A stretch of DNA of 64,000 bases from Rhipidocladum racemiflorum (lineage: Eukaryota; Streptophyta; Magnoliopsida; Poales; Poaceae): the NCBI GenBank assembly GCA_036346355.1, contig CM070584.1, forward strand, positions 54,891,097 to 54,955,096, read 5' to 3'. Position 1 is the first letter of the stretch. Every line of letters begins with the position of its first letter. Below, piece by piece: positions 1-13,213 of this stretch. Made by a program: the position numbers and the translations under genes. The notes under the pieces were generated by a model that was not told the DNA's origin, did not search any database, and saw only the letters and a program-made list of their open reading frames with translations.

Positions 1-775
1 TTGGGCAGTATTTGTGGTCCAAAACCAAATTTCAAATCTCCCTCCTCTCTCTCACTGACAGCCTGGGCCCGCATGTCAGCCCCCTTGTCCATCTCACTAA
101 TAAGTCGACCCCACCTGTCAGCTGCATATCACTCTCCCGAGCCACCTTCCCCGCGAAAATGCCCCAACGCAAAAGCCGTCTTCTTCTCTCTTCTTTTCCC
201 CACCATTGATAGCCCTAGCCCACATACAAACCTTCTTCTCCATGGGGCTTATGCCCATGGCTGCGCAAAGATTTCCTATCTGCGCCACCTGGTCATGTCA
301 CCCGCCTGCCTACTCACCCCATCCCATCAACTCAAGCGCCCTACCTAATGCCATCACAGCATCGCCTACGATACACTATCGTGCATAAGAAAATGGGACA
401 TCACGCTCACGGTCTAGAGGAAGACGACAAAGAGAATCACCATGCCCCTCCTACTTACGCACCCCAACCTTGTCAATCTTCTTCACCTCGCAACACAAAA
501 CTTATTTTGCCCAATTGCAGCACCTCTTTCCTCAATGAGCCACCCAAAACACAAGTGCCACCCTCGATCTCAAGAGTGTGCCCCATCGTGCTCCATCGAA
601 GCTATGACCTATCTCCGGTGAGCTCTGGACTTAAGGTCCACGTCATTTTGTTCCTTGTTACCTTTTCTTCATAACACCACAACCAATTTCATTGATCATG
701 CAGTGTAGCATCGGCACGGTCTTCTTCCCCAAATCTGATCGCCACTGTTGCCCAAGCAATTTCTCTGTCTCTGTC

Positions 776-807
<32 letters not shown>

Positions 808-900
808 GCGATTCCCACCTTTGAACATGTCCTTTAGAGCCTCACCATGATGTGTTGAAGCTAATGGTGCCCTCCATTCTTTCTAGCATTCATTGAGGTA
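1..900. repeat. Decayed dispersed repeat, copy A, cut by window start
   Basis: This stretch shares scattered but collinear blocks with 11300-11950: the CT-rich stretch followed by an ACATGTCAG-like motif, the block around CATGGGGCT...GCCATGG (241-262 here, 11500-11520 there), the GAAGACGA...GAATCACCAT block (419-443 and 11671-11692), and GAAGCTAATGGTGCC (856-870 and 11915-11930). All frames carry stops and no domain is recognisable. It also holds a (TCTG)/(TC) microsatellite at about 761-807. I read it as a fragment of an old transposable element, probably an LTR. Confidence 0.5.
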
Positions 901-1663
901 CGATGTTGCTATGAAGCTTGCTAGCATCACCACTATTCTTAGGTGACCCGCTACTCAGGACCTCCCTCACCATCAAGATTTCCTACGTGACCGTGGTGAG
1001 CCCCTAGTCCTAACACACCCCTCGGTTTTGCCTTGCTGGTAGACTTTCTTAGTCGCCATCGTTTCTCTATTTTGTGCCATTGCGTTTTATGTCGTTGGTA
1101 GGTCTCCAATGACCATTGGGCCCCGAGTTGATCCTCATAGCTTCACTTTCAGCCCCTTGATTATAATGCGATGACCCGATTGGCTCCAAACCCTCTCTTT
1201 CACTTACTTACTCACTGATTCGAGGGTTTTCACTGCCCAACACTGTCGCGTTGCCACCTGCATCCACCTATCTAACCACTGTGACCACCCAAAGCTTTTC
1301 CATGACTCCCTCCTTCAGTTTTTGGTCTCACCCATGCCTTTTTGCCACTGCCTCGCCATCAGCGAGCTCGAGTGTGAGCTTGGCCATGGCACTTAGCGCG
1401 CTCTCTCTCTATTTCTATCTCACTAGCGAAGAGGATTAAAAACTTATGAGTCCATGACATGTGGGCCATTTAGGATTAAATAGTATAATATATATATATA
1501 TTCCAAAACGGTATTTAGGTATGAGTCACTGATATGTGGACCACATCTGTCAGTCTTTTTCAAAAACTAAGAAAATCCTGACATGTAGACCCCACTTGTC
1601 AGTCTCTCTAAAAGAAAAATCATTTTTCTTTAAAGTGAGAAATGTGCTTTCAAACCAACTGAG
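901..1663. other. No gene seen
   Basis: No convincing coding frame or RNA gene. The motif ACATGTGG/ACATGTAGACC...TGTCAG recurs around 1460-1600, suggesting more decayed repeat DNA. Confidence 0.5.
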
Positions 1664-2005
1664 TGTAAGACCCTCCCTTTTATGATACAATATATCATAA
1701 AAAAGGTTCTAATATGCATTCAGTACTAGCTCCATACTCAGTAGCTAGTACGCACAACCATAAATTGAGATCAAAACTATACATAATATTTTATTACATT
1801 TTACAGCGGAAGTAGTTCTTGTATAATATTCTTACAAACCAAAATTAACTTGCAGTGGAAATATTTTTATCTTGTATTATGCCTTTAAACCCATTATTCC
1901 CAAAGGCAACTGACAAGGTAAGCTTAGAAAAGCTCATCATTATTATCCCTGTTTCCTGCGTCAGGATAAGATTCATCGGGGAAATCTGATTCTTCACCTA
2001 AATTA
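1664..2005. repeat. Diverged direct repeat, copy A
   Basis: It begins TGTAAGACCCTCCC followed by TTTTATGATA and a short palindromic TATATCATA, and matches 3109-3437 collinearly: the GCGGAAGT block, ATCTTGTA(T/G)TATGCC, CCCA(T/G)TATTCCCA and GATTCATCGGG. Spacing is 1445 bp. The TG start and the solo-LTR context suggest both are pieces of LTRs of one old family. No coding potential. Confidence 0.6.
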
Positions 2006-2388
2006 ACAATAATAGCAATTTGAGTACATTACGTACTAGCAAGATTTTTGCAAAACCTATAATACATGCAGACTATATTAAAGAAAAATCTACTACAGTT
2101 ATTTTGCATAAAGCTGACTTGAATTGTAAATACTGAATAATAAATTGAAAGCATAACTTTGTAAAGCAATTTGACAGGTATATAAAATAGGAAGTATCAG
2201 TATCATCATAACCATAACAACTCACAATTCCTCCGTGAATGTGAGCAACATATCGTACCATTTCCCTGCCAACACATGGCATAAAACCAATATTTGCCAA
2301 CACATGGTATATTATCTGAAACAACTATTCAACACTTTTCCAGTATTTTCAAATCCAACCCATTTTATGAAAATATGAAAACATCTAA

Positions 2389-2985
2389 CTAGTGTCGGTT
2401 CACCAAGTCTCCCATGACCGCGTGTGTGGTTTTTGAAAAGTTTTAACTCTACAGAGGTGTACTTCTTTACCCACAAGAAATGATCAATTCTTTATGCCCA
2501 ACTATTTACACACTTCCTTATGTGTGCAGCATATGATCATAACAGAATTGTTACATTACCTAGCCCTAACTTTGCACCAGCCCAGTGACGACAAACACCT
2601 GCTATGGCAGCAGAAACACACACCCATGACATATCAATCCATTTCTTTCATTCACACAATAATATAGGCAGTCTATCCCTGCCACACCTGTTTCTTCCCA
2701 TAGCAAGGCGTACACCGTTGCATTGGTATGTGTTTGACTCACACCTCTGTGTGGACACTCCTATGAGCAACCTCTATCTAGCAGCCCGTACTACTACGGC
2801 CTTCCAATGTCCATAGTAAGTTCTAAGTAATTTAATAAGTTAAGACTGTCCCATACCAGTACTTATGGTTGTAAGGTTATCTTAGATCATGCAACACTAC
2901 GTTTGGTCATTAATCCGACCCGGACGAGAAATATCCCCCTATCTACGTGCAAGTCTATTACTCGCACAACTGGCTATTGCTAATA
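2389..2985 (+). repeat. Left arm of a diverged long inverted repeat
   Basis: Reads collinearly with the reverse complement of 8281-8818. Shared blocks include ACTAGTGTCG, TTTACCCACAAGA, CCTAACTTTGCACCAGCC, GCTATGGC, CTTCCAATGT and TTTGGTC(A/C)TTAATC. Identity by eye is roughly two thirds to three quarters. Part of this segment (about 2440-2560) is also related to 4990-5110 inside the solo LTR, so the arms are probably oppositely oriented copies of one LTR family. Confidence 0.6.
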
Positions 2986-3108
2986 GCTCGCCTGCGTCGA
3001 AACAATAGTTTTATTTTTACCAAAATATCAGTGACCATAAGTATTCCAACATGTTCAAAATTTATGTCCATCATATCTAATATTTAAATTCATTGCAAAC
3101 AGTATAAT

Positions 3109-3437
3109 TGTGAGACCCTCCCTTTTATGATACGGTATATCATAAAAGAAAGGTTCTAAAGTGCATTCTGTGCTAATCATACGCACTTTCACAAATTGAA
3201 ATCACAGTCATACGCAAGTTGCATAATTTAATACAACGGAAGTCATTTTGCATGCAATATTACATAAACCAAAAGTAAACCTAGAAGTGAAAATTTTCAT
3301 CTTGTAGTATGCCATTAAACCCAGTATTCCCATAGGCAACGGTCAAGGTGAATCCTAGTAAAGATCATCATTATTAACTCCATTTCCTGCGTCAAAATAT
3401 GATTCATCGGGAATATCGAATTCTTCCACTAAAAACA
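3109..3437. repeat. Diverged direct repeat, copy B
   Basis: Collinear partner of 1664-2005, beginning TGTGAGACCCTCCC and continuing through the same landmarks up to GATTCATCGGGAATAT. The two copies differ at many sites, so the duplication is old. Confidence 0.6.
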
Positions 3438-4195
3438 ACATAGATGGTTGAGTACGAAAGTGTCGATGTTCATGACCCAGTGGTCCCTTAATCGAGCTTA
3501 CAAATATGATACGGGTTGCCTTTTGTCTATAAAACAATATTGAAAGAGACAGAAAAATGATGAAACTTATGTGGGTGTTTGTTTACAGAGTACATATTTC
3601 TTTACACCAAGAAAACTCTATACTAGTACACCTTTACACAACTTGTTCTGATTGTGCTCAAACTCTTCTCTTGAATCTTTGCGGGAGTAACTTATTTATA
3701 GCGTTGAAGGGATGGCAGTTGTCATCTTCGGAGAAGTGTCTCCCCATCAAATGGCGTCTTTTGGTCAAAAAGCTGTCTTCTCAAAAATTGAACGAGCAAG
3801 GCAAGAACCTCCTTTGATCATATTGATCCTACTATTTCACTTAATTTATGTTGTTTTACAAATTTATGTATGCTCTACTTTCAGTAAATTGGCAATATAT
3901 TGGGTAACGGTCGATAAACCTACTTGTTGCATGGAACTTTATTGATAAATACACAACATTACTATTGAAATCCATAAGATATGGTTAGATAATAATTGAT
4001 TTCAATCTTGGGTATACTTGACTATACATACATATGCGCGGCCATGCTTTTAGTTTTGGGAAGAACAAATGAAAGGTTGAAACATTTGTTCAAAAATAAA
4101 ATTTTCAACATGACGGACCAAAGGGGGTACCTACGTTATTTTGGTATATACTCAAAATTAAAAACTAAGTTTTGACACGGACGAGTTTTCATATA
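3438..4195. other. No gene seen
   Basis: AT-rich sequence with short open frames (for example 3557-3817 +) that resemble no known protein and have no promoter or splice context. Probably decayed repeat or host intergenic DNA. Confidence 0.5.
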
Positions 4196-4200
4196 ATATG

Positions 4201-7200
4201 TGTGGGCCCCCGGATCGACTATCCGGAGTCCTCTGTGTATTTCTGTACTAGTCCCAGATCAGTAGCTAGTACACACAGTCAAAAGTGATGAATCAACAAC
4301 CATATCACGAATACATATAACTAAATAAGAATAATACCAAATAAAAGCAAAGACCTTATGGTCAAGGTTTACCATTACGTCCTGAACAGGCTGAACGACT
4401 TGAACACTGCAGCGGAAGACGAAAACGCCAATGCGACCCATCCAAATGCCCACAGGCAATCGAGTGGAGAACGCACCCTAGTCGATGGAAATCTTGAACA
4501 GCTTCTTTCACTTCTGAGAGAGGATTAGAATGTAGCACGTGAGTACATAAAGTACTCAGCAAGTTTGGGAGATTATGCACAATGTAGGCTATCCAAAGAT
4601 GGCTTAATATGGTTCTTTTGCATAAAGCCAAGTTTCATCAAATCATACTTGTTAATAAATTTCACAAAGCATATTTGAGCAATTCTTTTTAATAATTGAA
4701 TTACGTAATATTGTAGTGAAGGTTCTAACCACCACTCACTAATATACAGGCTCTATCCGCCACATCTCAACAAAATCAGGGTTCAATCCAATCACATGGC
4801 TATGTCCACCATGGTTCACAAAATCAGGTTCTTTCCACCTACCTAGCTTTGACCGCCAAAAGCACACCCGAGAGTTCTAACCGCTCCCGGATCCCAAAAC
4901 AAAACATTGTTTAGTTTGAAATCAAAACCCAAAGTCTACCAGTATGAAAGCATTCAGCAAGCTTCGCCTTTGACCGTAGGCACGGCTATTCGAATAGTTT
5001 TAACTCTGCAGAGGTTGTACAGCTTTACCCACAAGACATGATATTCCCTTGATGCCAAGCTATTAGCACATTTCCTTGGGTGTGCCGGCAGGGATATCAT
5101 GATAAGGCCTTTACAATGTATACGCCTAACCTGACTCACCCGCTGAGGTTTCACCGCTGTTAGGGTTATTTCCACCCAGTACAGAAGCCCCCTCTTGCGC
5201 CGTGTGAGAAAAACAACATCAACAACAACAACAATGCCTCTTTCCGGCTCTCACACAACCACCGAGTGGTGAGTCTAAGTTAGGTTTCTACAAATTATTC
5301 AGCCAGGTCGTGCCCACTTTGACATGTGGTTGTACGGTTATGCTTAGAATGGAGACAGTCATAAGCGTCGGTCCTTAATTGACTTGGGGCGGTACTTGCA
5401 CAAAAGAACCAAGGCTTGGTCCGCTTCCACCCGACATTCCATGCCGCCCAAGTCGAAATCATTTTTCATTTTATTTTTATTTTGTAAACCATTGGCAATA
5501 CTCCTTGCCTATAACTTCCAATACAAGTTTTCAAGAGATAATTGAAAGTCCCACCCATAGGTGAATATTGACCGACAACGAGACTAAGCATTTCTACCGT
5601 ACTATTCTATTCCACCAATAGTTTATTTTTATAAAATACAAATACCCGGGTTTGATTACAATCCTTATAATCAACTGCGTATTCTCCAATAATCCCTCTA
5701 TTGCCATAACTCTACAATCATAAGAATAATCCAATTCGATATAGTATCCACCAAGTAGGAAGTACATCATGGTACTATTATAACTTCAAAATCTTATGGA
5801 ACTACAATCATATTTGTATAGGAAATCTTTCCCTTGAACTCGAACTTGTATTATTGATTTATCCACCAATCATACGGCGATCAATCTTATCATCCACTAA
5901 GAATATTTCACAAGGTCATCTACTAAACCACCGAGAATACTTCACGATATCACACCTCTAAACATCTAGAATACAATCCACCGATATTACTTCATAATGG
6001 CATATGACTAATCCTTCACATCATCACCTCTAGATCATCAACTTTAATCCATCAAGAATACGGAATATTATCATTGACTAAACCCCCAAATATTCTGGAT
6101 CATTCACTATTCTCCATAAATGATTAGTACATATCTATATCTTCATAACCATCTATTTCATAATCAATCTGTTAAGAATAAACCCAAACAAACACTAATA
6201 ATCCAACTAACTCTGATTCTCACCTCCTACTAGTTTATCAACCCAAGAATCCAAGTCGACATATTATTTACTTGCAATGATCCGTTCAATCCACCCTGAA
6301 TACTTTACAATCCCATACATCTTCCAAAATCTCCCACGACTATATTGTTTAAATTGAGAACTACTATCACTGTCCATCTCCTTAGTATTTCAACGATCAT
6401 CATTCAAAGCTCAATTTCATATTAACAACCCCCACATTATCACTACTACTCACCCATCTCCAATTACATTCCATACTATGGGTTCTATTCAAACTATCCT
6501 CCAAATAGCCATTTTCCTAATCGAAGGGTATTTTATTAAAAACATTTATTATGGTGGATCACTGTTCTAGGGCGACAAAGGGTTACGGATAACAATTTCA
6601 AAGAGGTATAATCAACAGGTATAACTAACAACCTAACGTTTGACATCATCATTTTATATACATAGCAATGCAATTTGTAAAACAATTTTAAATCAGTTCG
6701 CAAACATAGGAGCAAAGTGCATCAAGGAGACTTGCCTCGGTCACAGCAAGAAGGTGGAACTCTCTGAAGTCCGGCGGCGGGGTCGGCGGAAGCGTCGACT
6801 ACGCGCAAAACGAGACAACAAATAAATAACAGAAAATAAATAAAATCCAAAAATTACAAAATTAGTACTGGCAGGTAGATCTTGATTTTAGATGAATTTA
6901 GAAACTTGAACGGAATCAATCGGAGTTCGGACGCAAAAGATATAAGCGTTCGAAGTTGGAAAATGATGGAAAATCAAGGAGAAAGAAAAAGTTACTGTTT
7001 GCTACAGTAACTCGCGAGAGGATTGGTTCCAGAAGTGAACCGAAATTGCAGAGCCCTCTTTTGCTTCCAAAAAAATGGATTTTTGTCCCATTTTTGAACG
7101 GATTTGGATCAAACAAAAGCCTAGAACCTCTAGAGAACATCCTTAGCAACATCTAGGAGGAAGGAATTGAACCAAACCTTGCCGGATTGGGAGAAATCGA

Positions 7201-8272
7201 CGACGAACGGCGTTTCGGCCGAAAGCACCAAAACTCGAAATTCGTCGCCAACGGTTGATGGAACCTAAAAACGATTGAAGGATTAGAGACTAGACTCATC
7301 CACGGTCCCAAAGAACCAAGTGGCAAGAAGAATGACTCACCGGAGAAGAATCTACAAGCATGAACTTGAAGAACACCGAAAAGGTGTGACACACCGTCGG
7401 TTTTCTTGATCTCACGGGCAAATGCGTGGAGTAGAGGGAAAGGGGAGCACACTCCCGGAAAGGGGATACTTATACGGAGTGGATGGAGGTGGTGGTGCGG
7501 CGTTTGGACGAGAAACGGACGAGTTAATGGCAAGTAAGTGGATTTTAGTTTTTCTTGAATGAGGCCATTTCCGGCGAGCTTGATGGCGCACCGAGGTGGG
7601 GAATAGCAAGAGCTCGTCGTTGCGGATCCACCGGAACCGACCGTTCGCGTTTTGGAGTTGAATTGAGGGAGTTATGGGTGTTGGAATCAAGCCCTAGCCA
7701 TTGTTGCACTTGCAAGCTTCTCTGTTCTTTGGCTTGGCTGGAGGTTGAAGATGACCACTATTCCCTTGCCACGTGGCAACGTCTCATTGGTCCGCCTTTA
7801 CGCAAATGATTCGCCCTAGAGAAAAATTAGGAAAAATGGTCTAAAAATTCCGGAAAAATTCCTAAAACCATTTTAGAATATTTGGGACCCAATAAAATTG
7901 GTTTGGTTGAATTTGGATGATTTTTGTGGAATTGGATATTCGGGCGCGGATCGCAGGCATTAAACAAAAGCCGCGCGAGATAAAATAGGAACGGAGGTCC
8001 AAAAATTCGGGGAATGATTCCTAAAATCATTTTGGAATATTTGGAACATTTTAGAAGTGGTTTGGAGATTGTTGGAGCATTTTTGGACTCGGGTGAATTT
8101 TCGGGTACCGGCGGGACTGGAAAACCCGATTTTTCGACCGGGAGGGAATTAATTCCCGATTTTGGATAGGAATGGATGCCAGGTTAATATAAACACCAAC
8201 GAAACTCCAAATTTTGAATTTACTTTATTTAAATTAGGTTTTTCTCCAGAAAGCGAAAACTAGGGTGTTACA
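4201..8272. mobile_element. Solo LTR of a long-LTR Gypsy element, target duplication ATATG
   Basis: A 4072-bp block begins TGTGGGCC and ends GGGTGTTACA, giving the TG...CA ends of an LTR. It is flanked by perfect 5-bp direct repeats ATATG at 4196-4200 and 8273-8277. No gag, pol or second LTR lies beside it, so it is a solo LTR left by recombination between two LTRs. The ...GTGTTACA ending and great length fit the long-LTR chromovirus (Tekay/Del-like) elements of grasses; the family is inferred. Short open frames inside (for example 7153-7533 -) look like noise. Confidence 0.72.
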
Positions 8273-8280
8273 ATATGTGA

Positions 8281-8818
8281 AGTGCAAGGGATGGATTTGC
8301 ATGTAGCATAGGGGTAATCCTTGTCCATGTCGATTAAGGACCAAATGCACTGTTGTATAATCCAAGATATTCGTGTAACTATAAGTGCTACTATGGGGTG
8401 GCTCTAACTTACTAAGTTATCTAGGACTAGTTTTGCACATTGGAAGACCGGAGTAATATGGGCATTCCGGTAGGTTTACTCGATGTGGTTTTCTCACATA
8501 GGTATTGGGGTTAAAGCTTGCCGATACAGTGGTGTATGCATTGCTATGGGGGAAACGATTATGATAGAGTAAACTGTCATTGATATTATGTTTGTGAGAA
8601 TTTTGTTTATACCGCCATAGCAAGGGTCAAACATTACTAGGCTGGTGCAAAGTTAGGACTAGGTCATGATCTCTTAGTCACACGACAAAGGTAGTCTGTA
8701 ATGGCTGACAATATTAGTTGGCCATGTCTTGTGGGTAAAGTTGTACTACTCTGTAGAGTATAAATCTTTTTGAAAAACCGTACTTGCAGTCATGAGAGAC
8801 TTGATGCACGACACTAGT
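8281..8818 (-). repeat. Right arm of the diverged inverted repeat
   Basis: Reverse-complement partner of 2389-2985. It starts three bases after the right target duplication of the solo LTR, so the solo LTR lies inside the space between the arms. Confidence 0.6.
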
Positions 8819-9600
8819 TATATTTTGCATTTTAACAAAAAGAGTTGAATTGGAAAACTGGTGAGTAGTCTTTTTTCAGGTGTATGCCAAGTGTGGCAGA
8901 GAATGGATCGTTGCTCACAATCATAGAGAATTGTGAGTTGCTCATATTTATGCTATATACTTATTATTTAGATACTTGTCGATCAATTGTTCTTTACAAA
9001 TTTCGTTTACGATGTAATACTTGTTATTGTTGACTAAATCTTGCTTTATGCAAAAGAACATGGTAAGATAGTCATTTTCTTTGATATAGCTAAGCATATA
9101 TTTATAATTGTGATACACTACAAGTCTTGATAAGTACAAATGTATTCATCCGTATTTGTTGATACTTATTCAGATAATGAGAAAGAAGACCGTCATTCGG
9201 TTACCTTTACTTTTGACAACGATGACGTATAGAGTCACGGCCGCACTCTGGCCTTTCTTATGAGTTTTTATTATGGATTTTCAATTGTTAGTTAGTAAGT
9301 TAAACTTTGAGGCAGTTGCTTACAATGCTCTTTATGATTCCAACCGATATATCGTATAATATTCTATCTAAGCTTTTTCCGTTATCGTATCGAGACGATA
9401 TACTCGTATCCAGATGATATACAATATCTGTCTAAAATTAAATTCCTAATAGTGTTGGGACGTGACAGCACGTGCCACCGGAAGAAGCTAGCTAGCGACA
9501 GTACAACGAACGAGATCGACTTTGCCGTCGTACCGTACGTCGCTGAGGGGGAGAAACAGCCACACACGCGCGACGTTAATAAATTGGTTGTCGCGATACG
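8819..9600. other. Decayed repeat DNA, no gene
   Basis: A stretch near 9085-9260 (GTGATACACTACAAGTCTT and following) recurs at about 11950-12060 (ATGATACACTATAAGTCTT), tying it to the old LTR-like copy there. No coding frame is supported. Confidence 0.5.
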
Positions 9601-9806
9601 CATGACCACACGTACGTACATATAAATATATGAGGTAAATCTATTTGGATATTCCCTTTCCCACTAGTGTTTGAGATAGTGGCAACGAGAAGAAGCTACC
9701 CGTGGTCTCTCCCGAATTCAATTCCCGTCTCCTTCCTTCTGCCTATAGCTGCGATTAGCTTCTCTCCATTCGTCTGGGGCCAAAAGTTTCCACGAACACG
9801 ACGTGT

Positions 9807-9846
<40 letters not shown>

Positions 9847-10200
9847 CGGGCTTCGTGAGTGAGTGATGAACGACGACCTCGGACCTACCTTGCTAGCTAC
9901 GGCGATTGTCCATGCTGTGCACACATACGTAACGCGGCGGGGCCCGCGCTGCGACTAGCCGGCCCGGAGCTACGGAGGATGTCGATCGATCGGCCGCCCG
10001 GCCTGGTCCCCCGTGTCAACGTACGTGCGTCGACGTCGCCGCCGAGTCGCGCCACGTACGCCACCTGCGTACGTACGCTGCCCGGCCGGACGGACCCTGA
10101 CACCGATCGATCGTCCGCCAGCCCGCTCGCCCGTCTCAGAGAAGTCTCGGCGACCTTTCGTTGATTAATCCCTCCTTGACTTGCTTGTCCCTAGGTAGGT
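9601..10200. other. GC-rich block with TATA-like box; possible old exon or promoter
   Basis: A TATAAATATATG motif near 9620-9632 is followed by a pyrimidine-rich stretch and then a GC-rich block (about 9890-10160), typical of the start of a grass gene. The open frame at 9859-10164 (+) encodes an Arg/Pro/Ser-rich sequence with no recognisable domain, and its opposite strand is also open, as GC-rich noise often is. No splice pattern is clear. It may be a truncated gene start, a noncoding transcript or chance. Confidence 0.25.
9808..9842. repeat. (GA)n microsatellite
   Basis: About 17 uninterrupted GA dinucleotides in what may be a 5' untranslated region, a common site for such repeats in grass genes. 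Confidence 0.95.
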
Positions 10201-10904
10201 AGGTATGGTCTTGTTCCTTTATGCTCGATGAACGGCGCCGGGCAAATTACCGCACGTATCCATGTGTAAAACGTCTTATGTATGCGTGCATGTTATGCTA
10301 TGCATGACGCATAGAATACGTACGGATGAGCAAAGCCGTGTTGAATCCTTCGACGAACAACGAGACCGGGAAGATGAGCCAGAGATCGATCGATCGATGG
10401 ATGTGCATGAATAGATAGGAGACGACGTCAGCATTTGGAAATATATATGCTGAACTAGCTAGAGTAACGATTGAGCAAGTAACTAGCATGTACTGTTGGC
10501 TTATTTAGTAATGGAAGCAACCAGAAGATGATCCAAATGCGTCGTCCTCTCCTCTCGTCAGATATTTACATTAGCTAGCTAGTGTGTCTTGTCAGCAAAG
10601 GCAAAAGCTAGCAACCAGTGCAACTAGATCTACCAGTAGGGTTTTGAAGCCTTGAGCCCTTGACCATAAGTGACCCTCGATTGCTTAGTGGCCCAGCTCC
10701 GCGGTGCCCAGAATCCGATATGCAGTACGATTTCATGATTTGGCATCTAATTAAGTCCTCTCATTGCAAACTTTGCACATCAATAGAGTCTCCAGGATAC
10801 TACTGACCGTTGATTTCTATGGTAATATAGTCTTACACGTCACTATAAATTATATGTTACGAAATTATATTTCATGATAACTAATATCATGCGGCTGATC
10901 TTCT
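10201..10904. other. No gene seen
   Basis: Intergenic-looking sequence with a short GATCGATCGATCGAT run (about 10386-10398) and several GCTAGCTA motifs. No supported gene. Confidence 0.5.
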
Positions 10905-12150
10905 AACACCCCAAATTCCTACAAATTAACAATTGAGTTACCAAAATATTCTCCTGTATTACCATGAATTTTCAGAATTCTCTACAGTAAAAAAGTAATT
11001 TTACACTTCCTAGCTGCTGTTTATGAATTTCAAAAATTAATTCGAAACTGTGCAAGGTATGAACATATTTTATTTAGGATCTAAATAGTTTGAGGTGCCT
11101 CTCCAAAAGTTTTATGAATTTTGGAGTTGGGATGTTATTTTTGCAAAAATAAAAGACAATAAAAGAATTTGTGATTTGTGTGAAAAATCTAGGACTACTA
11201 ACATTATAGAAACTTTATACAAACATCAGAACTACGTTAGGTACATTAAAAAATTCATAATTTTTGGAGCCATGTATCTATGCATAAACATTCAAGCAAG
11301 AATTATGGTCAAAACAAATATTTCAAATCCTCTCTCCTCTCTCTCTCTAATAACATGCGCACATCAGTCCTCCCAGCGGCTTTCTGCAGCCATCCATCTC
11401 TCTCGCGTGAAAACGTGTTGTGCCTGCCATGTATGCTTTCTCTCTGCTCCCTTCTTCCTCGCCGATGACAACTCAGGCCCATCGGCAGGTCGTCGTCTCA
11501 ATGGGGCTCTTTGCCATGGCCAAAGCTTTTCCTGTTCTGCCTCGTCACTTCGCCCACTTGTAGGCTATTCCATCCCATCACCTCAAGCTCTCTACTTGAC
11601 ACCACAGTCGTGCCACTACGAGTTGCTGCCATGCGTGTGAAATTGGGTCATCGTAAGCGCTGCCGAGAGGAAGACGATGAAAGGAATCACCATCCCCCTC
11701 CTACTTAAAGCTCCCCCACCTTGCCATTCCTCCTAAGCGTGCAAAGGCGAACACATTTTTCCTGGTTGTAGCCCTTCTTACTCACCGAGTCACTGAAACG
11801 CAGGTGCCACTTTCGAGCTTCAAAGCATGCTCCATCGTTCACATCGAAGTTGCACCCTATTCGTAGTGAGCTCTGACATTGATGTTCACGTCACCTTGCG
11901 CCCTGTGAGGTGCCGAAGCTAATGGTGCCTTCCGATCTTTGACATAGCCATATATGTACATAATTATGATACACTATAAGTCTTACTGAGTATAAATATA
12001 CTCACTCTTACTTTTTGATAGTCAGAGGAGGAAAGAATCGCCGCCCTCAATGATTCTTACTTTTCCGCAAGAATAGGGGAATACGACAATGATCTTTTCT
12101 AAGGCTTAATTTAGTCAATTGATTGTGGATTTTTTTTTCTTAAGGCATAC
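10905..12150. repeat. Decayed LTR-like element, copy B of the repeat at 1-900
   Basis: Starts near TAACACCCCAAATTCC, the usual beginning of several grass Gypsy LTRs. It contains the blocks shared with 1-900 (from about 11300) and then, from about 11950, a block shared with 9085-9260. The open frame 11095-11640 (+) has no domain and runs through the repeat, so I treat it as spurious. Confidence 0.45.
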
Positions 12151-12648
12151 CGCTGGACTTTAATATTTTATTACTTTTTTCATTGCGTTTAGCTAGTGTT
12201 ATTTCCACTCAACCAATGGCCATCTGGTTGTAAGAACAGTGTACCTTTTGTATAGAAGACATATGATTTAATATCTATACCATATTGAGTATGGATGTGA
12301 TGATAATATTATTAATGTATGTACTAGTCACTGATCACGTACTAGTAGGTATACACATAAGACACTCTTAAGTATTCCACGTCCAGGATGAGGTCTGGAC
12401 ATCAGATCTAGACATAATTTATTTATGAATTGATAGCCAAACCAAAAGTAATGTTTGTCCAGGCATTTCTATTACGACTACTCTGTATATGTTTGCAATA
12501 TGGGGGAGCATGTGGAGGAAGAGTGACTATCACATACATGATCCAGGCTTTTGGTGTGTAAACAAACAAGCAGCTAAATTTCATTAGCTACTGAAAACGC
12601 TCTAAGACAGGTCTCTAGGATTGCTCATTGTTGGGGGCCTAAAACAAG
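12151..12648. other. No gene seen
   Basis: AT-rich intergenic sequence without supported coding or RNA features. Confidence 0.5.
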
Positions 12649-12754
12649 CTACTTTCTGTAGCGTGGACTCATAGACTACTGATCACCTGGACCGTACTAT
12701 TCTACTTTCTGTAGCGTGGGCTCATGGACTACTGATCACCTGGACCGTACTATT
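12649..12754. repeat. 53-bp tandem duplication
   Basis: Two adjacent copies of a 53-bp segment beginning CTACTTTCTGTAGCGTGG (12649-12701 and 12702-12754), differing at about two positions (GACTCATAG versus GGCTCATGG). A recent local duplication in noncoding DNA. Confidence 0.9.
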
Positions 12755-13213
12755 CTAATCTGACCGCTAGCTTGAGCCCACCAGCCGTCTGCCGTCATAA
12801 GAACCTGTCCGGCCCACGGCACAGATGTGAGTGTTTACAGTACCCAACTTAGCTTATCCTTTCCACTGTATAGGAAACCAGGGCAAAATTTTAGAAGCTA
12901 TCTAAGCCACTCTCATTTTTATTTTATTACCCCCTCCCGCACATAAGAATATCGTTTTGGACATCTATACAGTCCTCAAGATACAATTTTTACTACTAAT
13001 TTTTATTGCAATAGATTTATACATCACAATAAAATTAACTCTTATGAAAGTATTTTTCGAGATAAATATATACATGCTATTTTCATGTGTTACATCTAAA
13101 TATTGAAAAAGATATCGATAGCCAAAGTTTAGAAAGCTTAATTGCACATACCGCAAAATGAAATTCTTTAGTGACGGGAGGGAGGAGAAGCTAAGCTACT
13201 ATTTGCATATATA

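Noticed and set aside
9859..10164. 101-codon frame in a GC-rich block as a gene
   Set aside because: Arg/Pro/Ser-rich, with the opposite strand equally open, no domain and no splice support. Kept only as a possible exon or promoter remnant.
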